This document shows positions 1 through 7,856 of a stretch of DNA of 64,000 nucleotides, in pieces. The stretch covers positions 41,064 to 105,063 of IMG/VR virus record IMGVR_UViG_3300009177_000029; one strand, given 5' to 3'. This stretch comes from a virus. The stretch's first letter is position 1. Every line of letters starts with the position of its first letter. The notes under the pieces are model-generated. The model ran no database searches and was not told the DNA's origin. It saw only the letters and a list, made by a program, of their open reading frames with translations. The position numbers and the translations under genes are program-made.

Positions 1-776
1 ATGCGGCGAACCGCCAAGCAGTCGTAGATACCCTCGACAAGAATCGCATGCTTGTCAAAAGGTTTGACGTAGGGCCAGAGAGTTCGGTGGACCTCGGACT
101 CGGGAGCCATGAGATACTTCATCTCGCCCTTGTCTTTGATCGAAATGTCACGACCCTGCCACGAGACAAGTTCGTGCTGTCCACCGTAGATGGGAACCAC
201 CACACGGTTGCCTAGGTCACCACGACGCTTGCCCTTGGAGTCATGTACTGCCAACGAAGGCTCGGGCGTGTAGTGAGCCTGGATCGCACGAATCTCGAAT
301 GGTGTCAGACCGCGACCGACCAAGTAGTCCCAGAAGCGAGCGTTCTCTTCTGTGCGCTCTTCCAAAGGCTTGAGTCCCTTCGGTATAGAACGAATGGTCT
401 TGATGTCCGCAATCTTGGCTTGTGCGCTCTCATGGTCATCCGCCAAGCCATCACGCAACTCGGCTTCAAGCTCTGCATCCTCAGGCGTAATCGCAGCATA
501 CTCACGAATCAGACGAGTCATTGCCTGATAGCGAGTGATGTTCTCGGTGATAGCCACGAAGTCAAAGACGTCGTAGTTACCCAGCTTGAAGTTGCACTTG
601 AAGCAGTTGAAGACTTTCTTCTTCGGGTTGATGTAACACTTGTACTTGTCTTCTCCGCAGAGCGGACAACAAATGCGCAGTTCGTCCGAAGGAGTCCACT
701 TGACTGTGTGGTGCTCCTGTACGTACGAGTCCCATTCGAACTCGCGCTTGACTCTGTTTAGAAGACTTGCTCTCAT
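1..776 (-). CDS. DnaG-type DNA primase, N-terminal part (runs off the window)
   Basis: Primes DNA synthesis at the replication fork. Reading back from the ATG at 776 gives about 258 residues without a stop before the window edge. A zinc-binding segment near residues 37-60 has CPLC followed by CFKC, as in DnaG zinc domains. Near residue 245 the sequence ILVEGIYDCLAV is the start of a TOPRIM domain (the E-G-x-x-D pattern). The start overlaps the stop of the upstream zinc protein as ATGA, so the two are translationally coupled. It follows the DnaB-type helicase gene closely, as expected for a helicase-primase pair. The C-terminal part lies outside the window. Confidence 0.9.
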   Translation of the reverse strand, partial: MRASLLNRVKREFEWDSYVQEHHTVKWTPSDELRICCPLCGEDKYKCYINPKKKVFNCFKCNFKLGNYDVFDFVAITENITRYQAMTRLIREYAAITPEDAELEAELRDGLADDHESAQAKIADIKTIRSIPKGLKPLEERTEENARFWDYLVGRGLTPFEIRAIQAHYTPEPSLAVHDSKGKRRGDLGNRVVVPIYGGQHELVSWQGRDISIKDKGEMKYLMAPESEVHRTLWPYVKPFDKHAILVEGIYDCLAVRR

Positions 777-1096
777 GCTGCGTCGTCCGGTACCGAAGGT
801 CCGTCGAGGATACTGCGAATCTGTGCGATGATCTCGCTCTGTGAGATTTGCAAAGGCTTGGACTTTTCGTCCTTACTCATCGTGAGCTTGGTAACTAGCT
901 TTCCGATGTCCTCAGCAACCTCTGTCGTCTTCTTTGCCTTCGCTACTTCATCGGTAGCGAACTTCAAGCAGACAGTACAAATACACACGCCGGATGCCCA
1001 TGCGAAGCATGCGTCATCTACTTGAGACATACAGAAGCTACAGACAATCGTCTTGTATCGCGAGCGAGCCCTACGAACCGCAATGTCTTCACTCAT
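773..1096 (-). CDS. small ClpX-type zinc-finger protein
   Basis: 107 residues. An early CSFC...CTVC four-cysteine module (about residues 20-42) with hydrophobic spacing resembles the N-terminal zinc-binding domain of ClpX. No AAA+ domain follows, only a charged helical tail. I chose the ATG at 1096 because GAGG lies six bases upstream; an alternative ATG at 1102 has no room for a ribosome site. It sits between the replicative helicase and the primase with almost no spacing. It could be an adaptor in the helicase-primase complex or a partner of host ClpXP. Function is inferred only from the fold-like cysteine pattern. Confidence 0.6.
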   Translation of the reverse strand: MSEDIAVRRARSRYKTIVCSFCMSQVDDACFAWASGVCICTVCLKFATDEVAKAKKTTEVAEDIGKLVTKLTMSKDEKSKPLQISQSEIIAQIRSILDGPSVPDDAA

Positions 1097-1104
1097 GTTC
1101 ATCC

Positions 1105-2508
1105 TCAGTCTAGGATTACTGCACCATTGATGTCTTCCGGTACCTCGGCGAGTTCTACCTCATCCGGTGTTACCACGTCCGAGACGTTAGCATGTGCGGT
1201 TCCGTTCTGCAATGCCGTGTCGTTGACAGAGCCTGCGTAGAACGTCATGTGTTCGAAGTCTGTGGCAATCTTGATGGTGCGCTCAGACGGACCATTGCGG
1301 TTCTTCTTCATGAAGAGACGCATGATGTTGTCTTCACGCTCATCTTTGTTCTGGGCCATGATGATGAGTGCATCGGCTGTGTACATACGCGAGATAGAAC
1401 CAGCCAAACCAGATTCGTCCGGAGTCTCTTGCACCATGCCGCCACGGTTCAACTGTAGGGCGGACCAGACGCGAGTGTTGAACTCTTTCGTCATACCACG
1501 GCAAGCCTTCGCAATAGCAGCTTGCTCTTGGTTGATATCATGGTAGTGACGGTGCGGCTTCATGAGGTCCAAGTAGTCAATGATGACTAGACCTGGCTTC
1601 ACGCCGATAGATGCAAGCTGCTTGTAGTGGGCCTTGATGGTGTTGATGCTTGCTTCATCTTCTGGGTATTCCTTGATGATGAGCGAGTTGCCAAACTTCT
1701 CATGATAGGTGTGCAGTTCCTCGTACACCTTCGAGTTCAACGACTTCAACTCTTGCGGCTTGATATGGCAGAAGAGTGAGTCGAAACGGTCAGCGATGTC
1801 TTCTTGAGAAAGCTCAAGCGTGTAGTAGACAACCTGCTGCCCAAGCAACACGCCTACTCGTGCAAGCCATTCCAAGAAGATGGACTTACCGCGACCGGAA
1901 CCACCAACAACAAGACCCATCTGCTTGTTCTTGAGGCCGCCATACATCATGGCGTCTAGTTCGGGGATGCCAGTAGACAGTCTACGGATTTCATCACGCT
2001 GGTCGCGTTGCGCCAAACGTGCCTCGAACTCAGCAAAGAAGTTGTGTCCAACCGTGAGAATGTCCATTCCCTTGTTACGGGCGACTTCTACACGCTCGAC
2101 AACTTCATCCCAAGCTTCGTTCTTGATCAACTCCATCGAGTCAAGGATGGCCTGCTTCATCGCCTGACGACGAACGAACTTGCCAAACGTTGCCTGGATG
2201 TGCTCCTCCTCGAAAGGAAGGACTGGTTGCTTGATGAAGTTGTAGTAGCCTACTACTTTGTCAACTTCGTGTTCACGAATACTCTTCGTCTTAGCTGCCT
2301 TGAGCAACTCTTCACGAAGAGTAATCTGTGTGAGAGGAATCGGCGAACTAGAAATGGTCTGGTAGTACCACTGTAGTGCGCGGTTCGCGAAGTGTTCGAT
2401 CTCGATCGTCTCACGAGCAATAGAGGTGAACTGAGGATTCTGTAGCATGTAGCCAAGAACCTTCACCTGATATTCCTCGCTGTAAAACAGCGTGTCTTTC
2501 TCAGTCAT
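1105..2508 (-). CDS. DnaB-family replicative DNA helicase
   Basis: Unwinds the phage replication fork as a RecA-fold hexameric helicase. The protein is 467 residues from the ATG at 2508, which overlaps the upstream stop as TAATG and has AGGAAAG in front. Walker A is GGSGRGKS near residues 202-209. The Walker B segment is LVIIDYLDL near 310, followed by the conserved helicase region with LNRGG. The N-terminal 150 residues match the helical DnaB N-terminal and linker region in size. A longer in-frame start at 2532 exists but lies inside the preceding gene. The downstream primase and upstream small proteins suggest one replisome operon. Confidence 0.93.
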   Translation of the reverse strand: MTEKDTLFYSEEYQVKVLGYMLQNPQFTSIARETIEIEHFANRALQWYYQTISSSPIPLTQITLREELLKAAKTKSIREHEVDKVVGYYNFIKQPVLPFEEEHIQATFGKFVRRQAMKQAILDSMELIKNEAWDEVVERVEVARNKGMDILTVGHNFFAEFEARLAQRDQRDEIRRLSTGIPELDAMMYGGLKNKQMGLVVGGSGRGKSIFLEWLARVGVLLGQQVVYYTLELSQEDIADRFDSLFCHIKPQELKSLNSKVYEELHTYHEKFGNSLIIKEYPEDEASINTIKAHYKQLASIGVKPGLVIIDYLDLMKPHRHYHDINQEQAAIAKACRGMTKEFNTRVWSALQLNRGGMVQETPDESGLAGSISRMYTADALIIMAQNKDEREDNIMRLFMKKNRNGPSERTIKIATDFEHMTFYAGSVNDTALQNGTAHANVSDVVTPDEVELAEVPEDINGAVILD

Positions 2509-3140
2509 TACTTTCCTGTCATTTTGCGCCAAACGGGATCAGCATTCAGGTAGATATCTGGGAATGCGATCAGGCGCGTGAGCACCAGCTTACGGTACAC
2601 GTCCTCACGCGTCAACCCTTGGGCGCGCATCACATCGTTCATCTGACGCTCGCAACGCTTGAACAACTCTACGGTTCCTACGTTGGCTGGAACGTTGTTC
2701 GTACTTACCTTCTCAGGCTTGACTACACTCGCACGCAATACAGCAGCGTCGGTAGTCAACACGTGAGGCTTTGGAGCCGTCTTGAACGTGTTGTGGTAGA
2801 AGGTGAACTGCGCCTTGATGAAGGTCTCAGAATCGACACCTGAGTCCTCCACAGCCTTGCGAACGCGCTTCCACAGAGCAAGCCCGTGTGGTGTGAATGG
2901 CTGACCATAGTAGCTGTACAGTGGCTTGCGTTCGTATGATTCCAACGTGCGCATGTACAAGTCGCGAAGTTGGTACTCAGCAAAGTGCTCACTGCCTGCG
3001 AACGGAGAGGTTCCGTTCACCACAGCAGTGGCACGCTCGGCCGTTGAAACTACACGCTTTTCCTGGGTCTCGGAAAAGGCAACGCTACGCTTGGCAGCAG
3101 TAAGCTTCTGCTGCCTGAGAACTGCAATCACATCAACCAT
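2508..3140 (-). CDS. unknown replication-region protein (possible helicase partner)
   Basis: 210 residues, mostly helical and basic, with no motif I recognise. The ATG at 3140 is preferred over an in-frame GTG at 3146 because AAGGTG lies eight bases upstream. Its stop is shared with the DnaB start (TAATG), so the two proteins are probably made in step. In phages with a DnaB helicase, the adjacent gene is often a helicase loader. This one lacks a visible Walker motif, so that role is only a guess from position. Confidence 0.75.
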   Translation of the reverse strand: MVDVIAVLRQQKLTAAKRSVAFSETQEKRVVSTAERATAVVNGTSPFAGSEHFAEYQLRDLYMRTLESYERKPLYSYYGQPFTPHGLALWKRVRKAVEDSGVDSETFIKAQFTFYHNTFKTAPKPHVLTTDAAVLRASVVKPEKVSTNNVPANVGTVELFKRCERQMNDVMRAQGLTREDVYRKLVLTRLIAFPDIYLNADPVWRKMTGK

Positions 3141-3142
3141 GC

Positions 3143-3514
3143 TCACACCTTTGAAAGCTTTTCGTAGGCGCTCTTAACACGCTTGAACTGCTCCTCATCG
3201 CCGCCACGATCTGGATGCAACTCTTTAGCCAGCGCCTTCCACGCAGCGTCTATGATAACCCGAGGAGCGCCGGGACGCAAGTGTAGTATCGCCCACGGAT
3301 CGTCGCCGACTGTCGTAGTTCCGCTACTGTTCATCATCTGCCGAACCTGGTCTGCAAACTTGTCGTGGACATACCAACGATGCGACCCAGACTCTCCTGC
3401 AAAGGTGCGGAATGTCGATGGAATGCTTCGGCGTACGAACTCCAAGACACGAGCGTTTGGACGTACTACTTCCCACCAGTTAGCCCACTGGCCTGTACCC
3501 TTCTTTAGTTCCAT
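3143..3514 (-). CDS. protein with C-terminal DnaJ (J) domain
   Basis: 123 residues. The last 55 residues form a J-domain-like unit: DPWAILHL, a helix, then the HPD triad in ELHPDRGG, then a final helix ending near the C-terminus. J domains stimulate Hsp70/DnaK ATPase. A J protein in a replication block may recruit host DnaK to remodel replisome complexes, as host DnaJ/DnaK does for lambda. The first 65 residues are basic and unrecognised. AGGAGG lies ten bases before the ATG. Overlaps the genes on both sides by a few bases. Confidence 0.75.
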   Translation of the reverse strand: MELKKGTGQWANWWEVVRPNARVLEFVRRSIPSTFRTFAGESGSHRWYVHDKFADQVRQMMNSSGTTTVGDDPWAILHLRPGAPRVIIDAAWKALAKELHPDRGGDEEQFKRVKSAYEKLSKV

Positions 3515-3918
3515 GTCAGGTCGACCTCCTCTTGCGTACGATACGCATAGAAGCCGGTGCCCATAGCTACCTGAGTAGGACGCAAAGGATTCTGTGGACG
3601 AGGAAAGTGTGCGTACTTGCTAACCAAGCGCACGCGCTTGAACGCCAAGTAATGAATGTCTGCACGAAGTGGCGGCTCTACGGCACGCTCCAACTTCGTC
3701 ATACGAGCACAGTCTACGGACAGGATGTGGTTGACTGTATCGTTCGCAATCACCATGCCCATGAAGTTCTGCAAGTCATCCTTGTCGAACCTGTCATGAC
3801 GAGACGGTACATCACGAAAGATTGTGCCATCTGCTCGGCGCTGCTTACGCAGTGCGTAGCCAATCTTCATCCATCCGAGAATCGAGTCTCCGGGTCTAAG
3901 CTCGCTTATCTTTCGCAT
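3505..3918 (-). CDS. unknown conserved-looking protein
   Basis: 137 residues, no family recognised. It has a short beta-rich start (ISELRPGDSILGWMKIG), a central charged region and a C-terminus rich in aromatic residues. The reading frame is uninterrupted and overlaps both neighbours by 9-23 bases, the pattern of real genes here. It lies between the DEAD-box helicase and the J-domain protein. Confidence 0.7.
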   Translation of the reverse strand: MRKISELRPGDSILGWMKIGYALRKQRRADGTIFRDVPSRHDRFDKDDLQNFMGMVIANDTVNHILSVDCARMTKLERAVEPPLRADIHYLAFKRVRLVSKYAHFPRPQNPLRPTQVAMGTGFYAYRTQEEVDLTWN

Positions 3919-5353
3919 TCCACAGCCTGGCTATTAGTTTAGCATCTGGCTGGGATTGGTACAACGGAAAGCATTCCTCCTTCTTGTAGTCCTCGTACCT
4001 TTGTAGCGAGTGCCTAAGAAGGTGGTCATGCGTATAGTTCGCGAACTCTACGGCAATGAGCTTGTCGCCACGTAGACCTCGACCTAGACGTTGCATGGTC
4101 TTGATTCGGCTCTTACGAGAACCGGCCAAGATGAGCGCATCAATAGTTGGTACGTCCACACCTTCGTCCAGAATGGTCGAAGCAATGAGGACTGGAAGCC
4201 TACGCTCACCGAAGTCCTGTAATCCAGACTGTCGTACTTCCGTAGTTTCCTTGCCGTTGATGAACAAGTGTGGAATGAACGCACCGTCTACCGCAGTCCA
4301 GAGAGCAGCGTCGATGAGCTTTCCGTGCTCAATCTGTTCGCACAAGATGAGCGTAGATAGTCCGTTGTCCGTGAATGCTCTTGTCCAATCTACGATCAGA
4401 GAAAGAGCATTTGGGTTCTCTACTATACCCTGCTTGTACGCAGTAGCATACGTCGTCTTCTTAGGCAGCATTGGTGCTGTGACCTTGGAGAAGATGACAT
4501 GTGTACGCGCGGAGATACCACGGTCAACCAAAAACTTGTTGGGGATGTCTACGATGATCGGACCAATCGCCGCCAACAAACAAATATTGGCACCGTCAGT
4601 ACGGTCCATAGGAGTTCCAGAAAGACCAAAGCGATAGTTCGCAGGACAAGCAGTACAAACACTGTACCAAGTCTCGCTACCCGCATGATGGCACTCATCC
4701 ACGAAAAGAACCTGAGTATTCGCAAGTAGATCCTGGCACGCTTGTTGCTCGAAGCGGGATTCAAGCGTATCCACCGTCGCGATTGTAACCCAGGAACCTG
4801 GCTCCCAGATACCATCGCCAACCAAGCCGACCTCTGCATCTGTAACTCCTAGTCTCTTCTTGAAGCGGTCACGTGCCTGGTACAACAGCTCTCGTGTTGT
4901 CACCATGAACAGCGTTGGCTGTCGAAGATACTGAGTGATTGCACAAGCAATCTCTGTCTTGCCGCCGTTGGTGGCAATACGCAAGATACCCTGCTTTGCT
5001 TCTACCGCCTTTTCTGCTGCGGCAAGTTGGTAGTCAAACTTGCCCTCCATCTTGACACCGATGAGATCGTACGTGCTACCTTGAGGTGCCAGCGGTGTAC
5101 GATGGTCATTCACCTCGTACTGCACGCTTGCTACATCGAGCACATGCTTCACAATGTCAAGTAGGCCAGTAGGGAAAGCGCCTGTGTTCGTCTTGAACAA
5201 GTGCTTGCGACCGTCCCACACACCCTTGCGGTATGCCTTCGAAAACTCGGCGCCCTCTACTGCGTATGAAGTAGCTTCACGAACTGCATTGAGAGGATAC
5301 TTGCCGGTGAGCTTCGAGATTGGTCCGTAGATATCAATGATGGCTTGTTGCAT
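3896..5353 (-). CDS. DEAD/DEAH-box superfamily 2 helicase (UvsW-like)
   Basis: 485 residues. ATP-dependent helicase or branch-migration enzyme for recombination-dependent replication. Motif I is ATNGGKT near residues 127-133, motif II is DECHH at 219-223, motif III is SGTPMDR, then LDEGVDVP and the arginine-finger motif QRLGRGLRG near the C-terminus. About 100 residues before motif I match the small N-terminal domain of UvsW/RecG-like phage helicases in size. It is the first replication gene after the tail and lysis-like genes, as in SPO1-like genomes. The start overlaps the stop of the upstream gene. Confidence 0.92.
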   Translation of the reverse strand: MQQAIIDIYGPISKLTGKYPLNAVREATSYAVEGAEFSKAYRKGVWDGRKHLFKTNTGAFPTGLLDIVKHVLDVASVQYEVNDHRTPLAPQGSTYDLIGVKMEGKFDYQLAAAEKAVEAKQGILRIATNGGKTEIACAITQYLRQPTLFMVTTRELLYQARDRFKKRLGVTDAEVGLVGDGIWEPGSWVTIATVDTLESRFEQQACQDLLANTQVLFVDECHHAGSETWYSVCTACPANYRFGLSGTPMDRTDGANICLLAAIGPIIVDIPNKFLVDRGISARTHVIFSKVTAPMLPKKTTYATAYKQGIVENPNALSLIVDWTRAFTDNGLSTLILCEQIEHGKLIDAALWTAVDGAFIPHLFINGKETTEVRQSGLQDFGERRLPVLIASTILDEGVDVPTIDALILAGSRKSRIKTMQRLGRGLRGDKLIAVEFANYTHDHLLRHSLQRYEDYKKEECFPLYQSQPDAKLIARLWNAKDKRA

Positions 5354-5789
5354 TCTTGATCAGGCTTTCTACAGGAATGAGCTTTGGAGTTGGTGCCATC
5401 AACAAGAACTCGTCTGTTGGAAACCAACTAAACGTCAAGCCCTCACGTTGAAACTTCTTGAAGGCTGACTGGTTGAGCGTCATCACGACAGGTTCGGACA
5501 TGTCGCGAGTAAACACCCCAGCTCTGATTGAGTTTGGGCGATCGCGGTATTTGAAGTATGCGATGATTTGCTTCGCGTCAGGAAGTACGTGGGTGAATAG
5601 GTAGTTGACACGCTTTGCGAGGATGTCCATGCAGCTCTTATTCGCTGGACAGTTGTCGTTGTTGAGGCAGAAGAGTGGCGATAGCTGCGGGTATGGCTCA
5701 ATCAGCGTCATGCACTCTGGATAGATATATCGGAGAGGCATGAAAACTGAGTGCTTCTGGAACGTGAAGAATACTACCGCTTCTTTCAT
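5334..5789 (-). CDS. unknown protein
   Basis: 151 residues with no recognised motif. It is rich in aromatic and hydrophobic residues at the start and ends in HH. A short cysteine cluster (CLNNDNC, then C) lies near residues 40-55 and could bind metal. The ATG at 5789 has only a weak GGTGA upstream. It overlaps the helicase start by 20 bases. Position suggests a role in DNA metabolism, without direct evidence. Confidence 0.7.
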   Translation of the reverse strand: MKEAVVFFTFQKHSVFMPLRYIYPECMTLIEPYPQLSPLFCLNNDNCPANKSCMDILAKRVNYLFTHVLPDAKQIIAYFKYRDRPNSIRAGVFTRDMSEPVVMTLNQSAFKKFQREGLTFSWFPTDEFLLMAPTPKLIPVESLIKNATSHH

Positions 5790-5792
5790 CTG

Positions 5793-6140
5793 TCACCAAA
5801 TCAGTGCCATGGAGTCTGCCACATCCTTGAAACGCTTACGTGTTTCTTCACGGAAGGCATTGAACTCTTCACGCAGCGTATTGAACGCCTTGTAGTGTTC
5901 ACGTAGCTGCTTAGCCTCGGTCTCCAAATCCCTTACTTTGGATTCCAGGACCATAATCTGCTGCTTCTGTGCCGTAACCTTTTGCATGGTCAGGTTCACG
6001 TGCTGGTTCAAACCCTGGAAAGCTTCACGCAAACGATTCGCTTCGGCGATCGTGATAGGCTGCTGGGAAGCCTTGAACTCCGGGTTTGATACTGCGTGCA
6101 TGAACGCAGCGATTTCTTCGGGCGTGTGGATTTCGTTCAT
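5793..6140 (-). CDS. coiled-coil protein
   Basis: 115 residues from the ATG at 6140, which overlaps the previous stop as ATGA. The middle 70 residues have a heptad pattern (MQKVTAQKQQIMVLESKVRD and onward) typical of a parallel coiled coil. No signal peptide or membrane segment. It is the last gene of the membrane/coiled-coil group before the helicase block. It could be a late regulatory or structural protein. Confidence 0.75.
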   Translation of the reverse strand: MNEIHTPEEIAAFMHAVSNPEFKASQQPITIAEANRLREAFQGLNQHVNLTMQKVTAQKQQIMVLESKVRDLETEAKQLREHYKAFNTLREEFNAFREETRKRFKDVADSMALIW

Positions 6141-6604
6141 CGGTGCTCTAGTCCTAGGATGAGGCCCAGCACAATCGTAGTCACTGCAAAAGCTGCTGCC
6201 AAACTCCATGGAATCCAAGACCAATCTGGCTGATTCTGTGCTTGACGAAGTGCCGCATCTGCTTGCTCCCACTGTTGGGTGAGCCGTGTACGCTCTGCTG
6301 TCAGCGTCGTGATCTGGCTTGTTGCGGCGTCCAACGACAGGTGAAGCTCGTCGCTAGCATGCGACAAAGCTGCGATCTGTGCAAGGTCTGCCGTGTGTGC
6401 ATTGGTCAGAAAACGCAAGTCCTCGTCAATCTGTAGGAGCGCTTGATACTCTCCGAGATTGAAGCACTGATACGTCTGACCAGACGACTGGCAACGGATA
6501 CCAGCCGGAAGACGGAAACGTGTGATGGTGTCCTGTGCCATCGCCATGCCGGGTGCGCCAAAGAGCATCACCACGACTAGTAAAGCTGCAATGATCTTCT
6601 TCAT
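6137..6604 (-). CDS. secreted or membrane-anchored coiled-coil protein (lysis-type, possible spanin)
   Basis: 155 residues. Starts with a clear signal sequence (KKIIAALLVVVMLFG...AMA-Q). A soluble helical part with heptads follows, then a C-terminal membrane segment (SLAAAFAVTTIVLGLILGL). The ATG at 6604 overlaps the upstream stop as TGATG, with AAGGTG before it. A protein spanning the envelope by two hydrophobic ends with a coiled coil between fits a unimolecular spanin-like or other envelope-disruption role. No lipobox cysteine is present. Confidence 0.6.
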   Translation of the reverse strand: MKKIIAALLVVVMLFGAPGMAMAQDTITRFRLPAGIRCQSSGQTYQCFNLGEYQALLQIDEDLRFLTNAHTADLAQIAALSHASDELHLSLDAATSQITTLTAERTRLTQQWEQADAALRQAQNQPDWSWIPWSLAAAFAVTTIVLGLILGLEHR

Positions 6605-6993
6605 CACTTCACCTTGCTGTCTACATCAGACCAAGACGAAATACCTGCGATGATTTGCGTGTTACGCTCGTGCTGGTCCTGTAGTGCTTGAATCTGCTGC
6701 TGGATAGCCTCGGCCTGTTGCTGGGCGGCTGCTGCCGCCTCTGCATGCTGCTGCTGGGCCTGTGCGTCCTGTGCGAGCTGTTGGTTCGTCTGCGCCTGGC
6801 GTACGGCCTCCTGAGCGACGTCACGCTGTGCTTCGAGGCCAGCAATCTGAGAGCCTCGTGCGCTAGCTGTGATTGCCCAAATCGCGGCTGCTACTACGGT
6901 AGCAAGAACTACGAAGATACCAACGATCCACTTTCGCCATCCAGTGGGGTTGGACTTCTTGTAGTTGTCAATCCATTCGAGTAGTTGGTTCAT
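6604..6993 (-). CDS. N-anchored coiled-coil membrane protein (i-spanin-like)
   Basis: 129 residues. A single membrane helix lies at about residues 22-44 (WIVGIFVVLATVVAAAIWAI). A long Gln/Ala-rich coiled coil of about 65 residues follows, then a short tail. This is the layout of inner-membrane spanins (Rz type), although actinobacterial phages often lack classical spanins. It overlaps the next gene and sits between two other small membrane or structural genes, so a lysis role is likely but unproven. Confidence 0.6.
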   Translation of the reverse strand: MNQLLEWIDNYKKSNPTGWRKWIVGIFVVLATVVAAAIWAITASARGSQIAGLEAQRDVAQEAVRQAQTNQQLAQDAQAQQQHAEAAAAAQQQAEAIQQQIQALQDQHERNTQIIAGISSWSDVDSKVK

Positions 6994-7517
6994 GGGAACT
7001 CGTCATTTCTGGAACCACCAATCTGGTCGTCCTGTAGAGAGATAGCAGAAACCACGGCATGAAGCAAGGAGTCCAAACGCTTGTCAAAATGTGAAGGCAA
7101 GGACTTCAACATGAGCATAGTCTTGGTTACACGTGCTTGTGTTGGAGCAGTGAAACCATTCATTGCAGGTACACCATCGAGAGTGTCAAGTGAAGCAAAC
7201 GAAATGTTGTAGTAGGCACCATCTGTGAACGGTGTCGTTTCAAGGTACACATAGTCTGCAATCAGCACACCTTGTGCGGGCGGAATCACGCGTACAATAG
7301 CAACAGCATCTGCCGTTACAGGTGTGTCAGTACGGACCACGGCTGCATAGTTCGTAGCATCTGTATACGAAGCGTTTACAATGACCTGGGTGTTGAGCTG
7401 CAAGCGAATATAGGTCGGCGAGATAAAGCGTACAGTGTCAATCTGTACGTTACCGGAAACGGATGGTTGTCCGCCACCCCACGGTGTAGTGCCCCACGGA
7501 CCTGTACCCCACGTCAT
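6990..7517 (-). CDS. small virion-type protein with Trp/Gly-rich N-terminus
   Basis: 175 residues from the ATG at 7517 (GAGGTG upstream, TGATG overlap). It begins TWGTGPWGTTPWGGG, a short Trp/Gly repeat seen at the N-terminus of several phage tail proteins. About 100 residues of beta-sandwich-like sequence follow, then a helical end. Placed after the tail-spike gene and between membrane proteins. Probably a tail-tip or receptor-binding accessory protein; the family is not recognised. Confidence 0.6.
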   Translation of the reverse strand: MTWGTGPWGTTPWGGGQPSVSGNVQIDTVRFISPTYIRLQLNTQVIVNASYTDATNYAAVVRTDTPVTADAVAIVRVIPPAQGVLIADYVYLETTPFTDGAYYNISFASLDTLDGVPAMNGFTAPTQARVTKTMLMLKSLPSHFDKRLDSLLHAVVSAISLQDDQIGGSRNDEFP

Positions 7518-7849
7518 CAACGCACCTCGTGTGTATCGTCTCGCTCTACTTCTACCTTCGTAGTTTCAGCTACGCGCGTTTCTACTACAACAGGCGCTTG
7601 TCCACGTCCGCGAAGAAGTGGATGACCAAAGAAGCCAGCGATTGCGGCGATTGCTGCAAGCAACGCACTCAAGCCTGGTCCCAAGATCGTTAGCCACGGA
7701 AGGCCAACGAGGATACTGAGAACCTCAGCCTTGACCATCAACAAGAAGAGAGTAGGTGCTCCAAACGCACACACAACGAACACAGACAAGAGAACTGCCT
7801 GTGGCCAGTGGATGTTGTCGAAGTATGCCTTGATGTCTTTGAATGTCAT
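7517..7849 (-). CDS. two-helix membrane protein (holin candidate)
   Basis: 110 residues. Two strong hydrophobic segments (about residues 18-38 and 46-75) are joined by a short turn, and a charged C-terminal tail carries many Glu, Arg and Asp. Size, two membrane helices and a charged tail fit class II-like holins. It directly follows the tail-spike gene, where many phages place their lysis genes. No endolysin gene is adjacent, so the call remains tentative. The ATG at 7849 has GAGG five bases upstream. Confidence 0.5.
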   Translation of the reverse strand: MTFKDIKAYFDNIHWPQAVLLSVFVVCAFGAPTLFLLMVKAEVLSILVGLPWLTILGPGLSALLAAIAAIAGFFGHPLLRGRGQAPVVVETRVAETTKVEVERDDTHEVR

Positions 7850-7856
7850 GTTCACC

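Noticed and set aside
243-761. Plus-strand open frames opposite the primase and helicase genes
   Set aside because: They lack ribosome sites and protein-like composition and lie antisense to genes with clear motifs.
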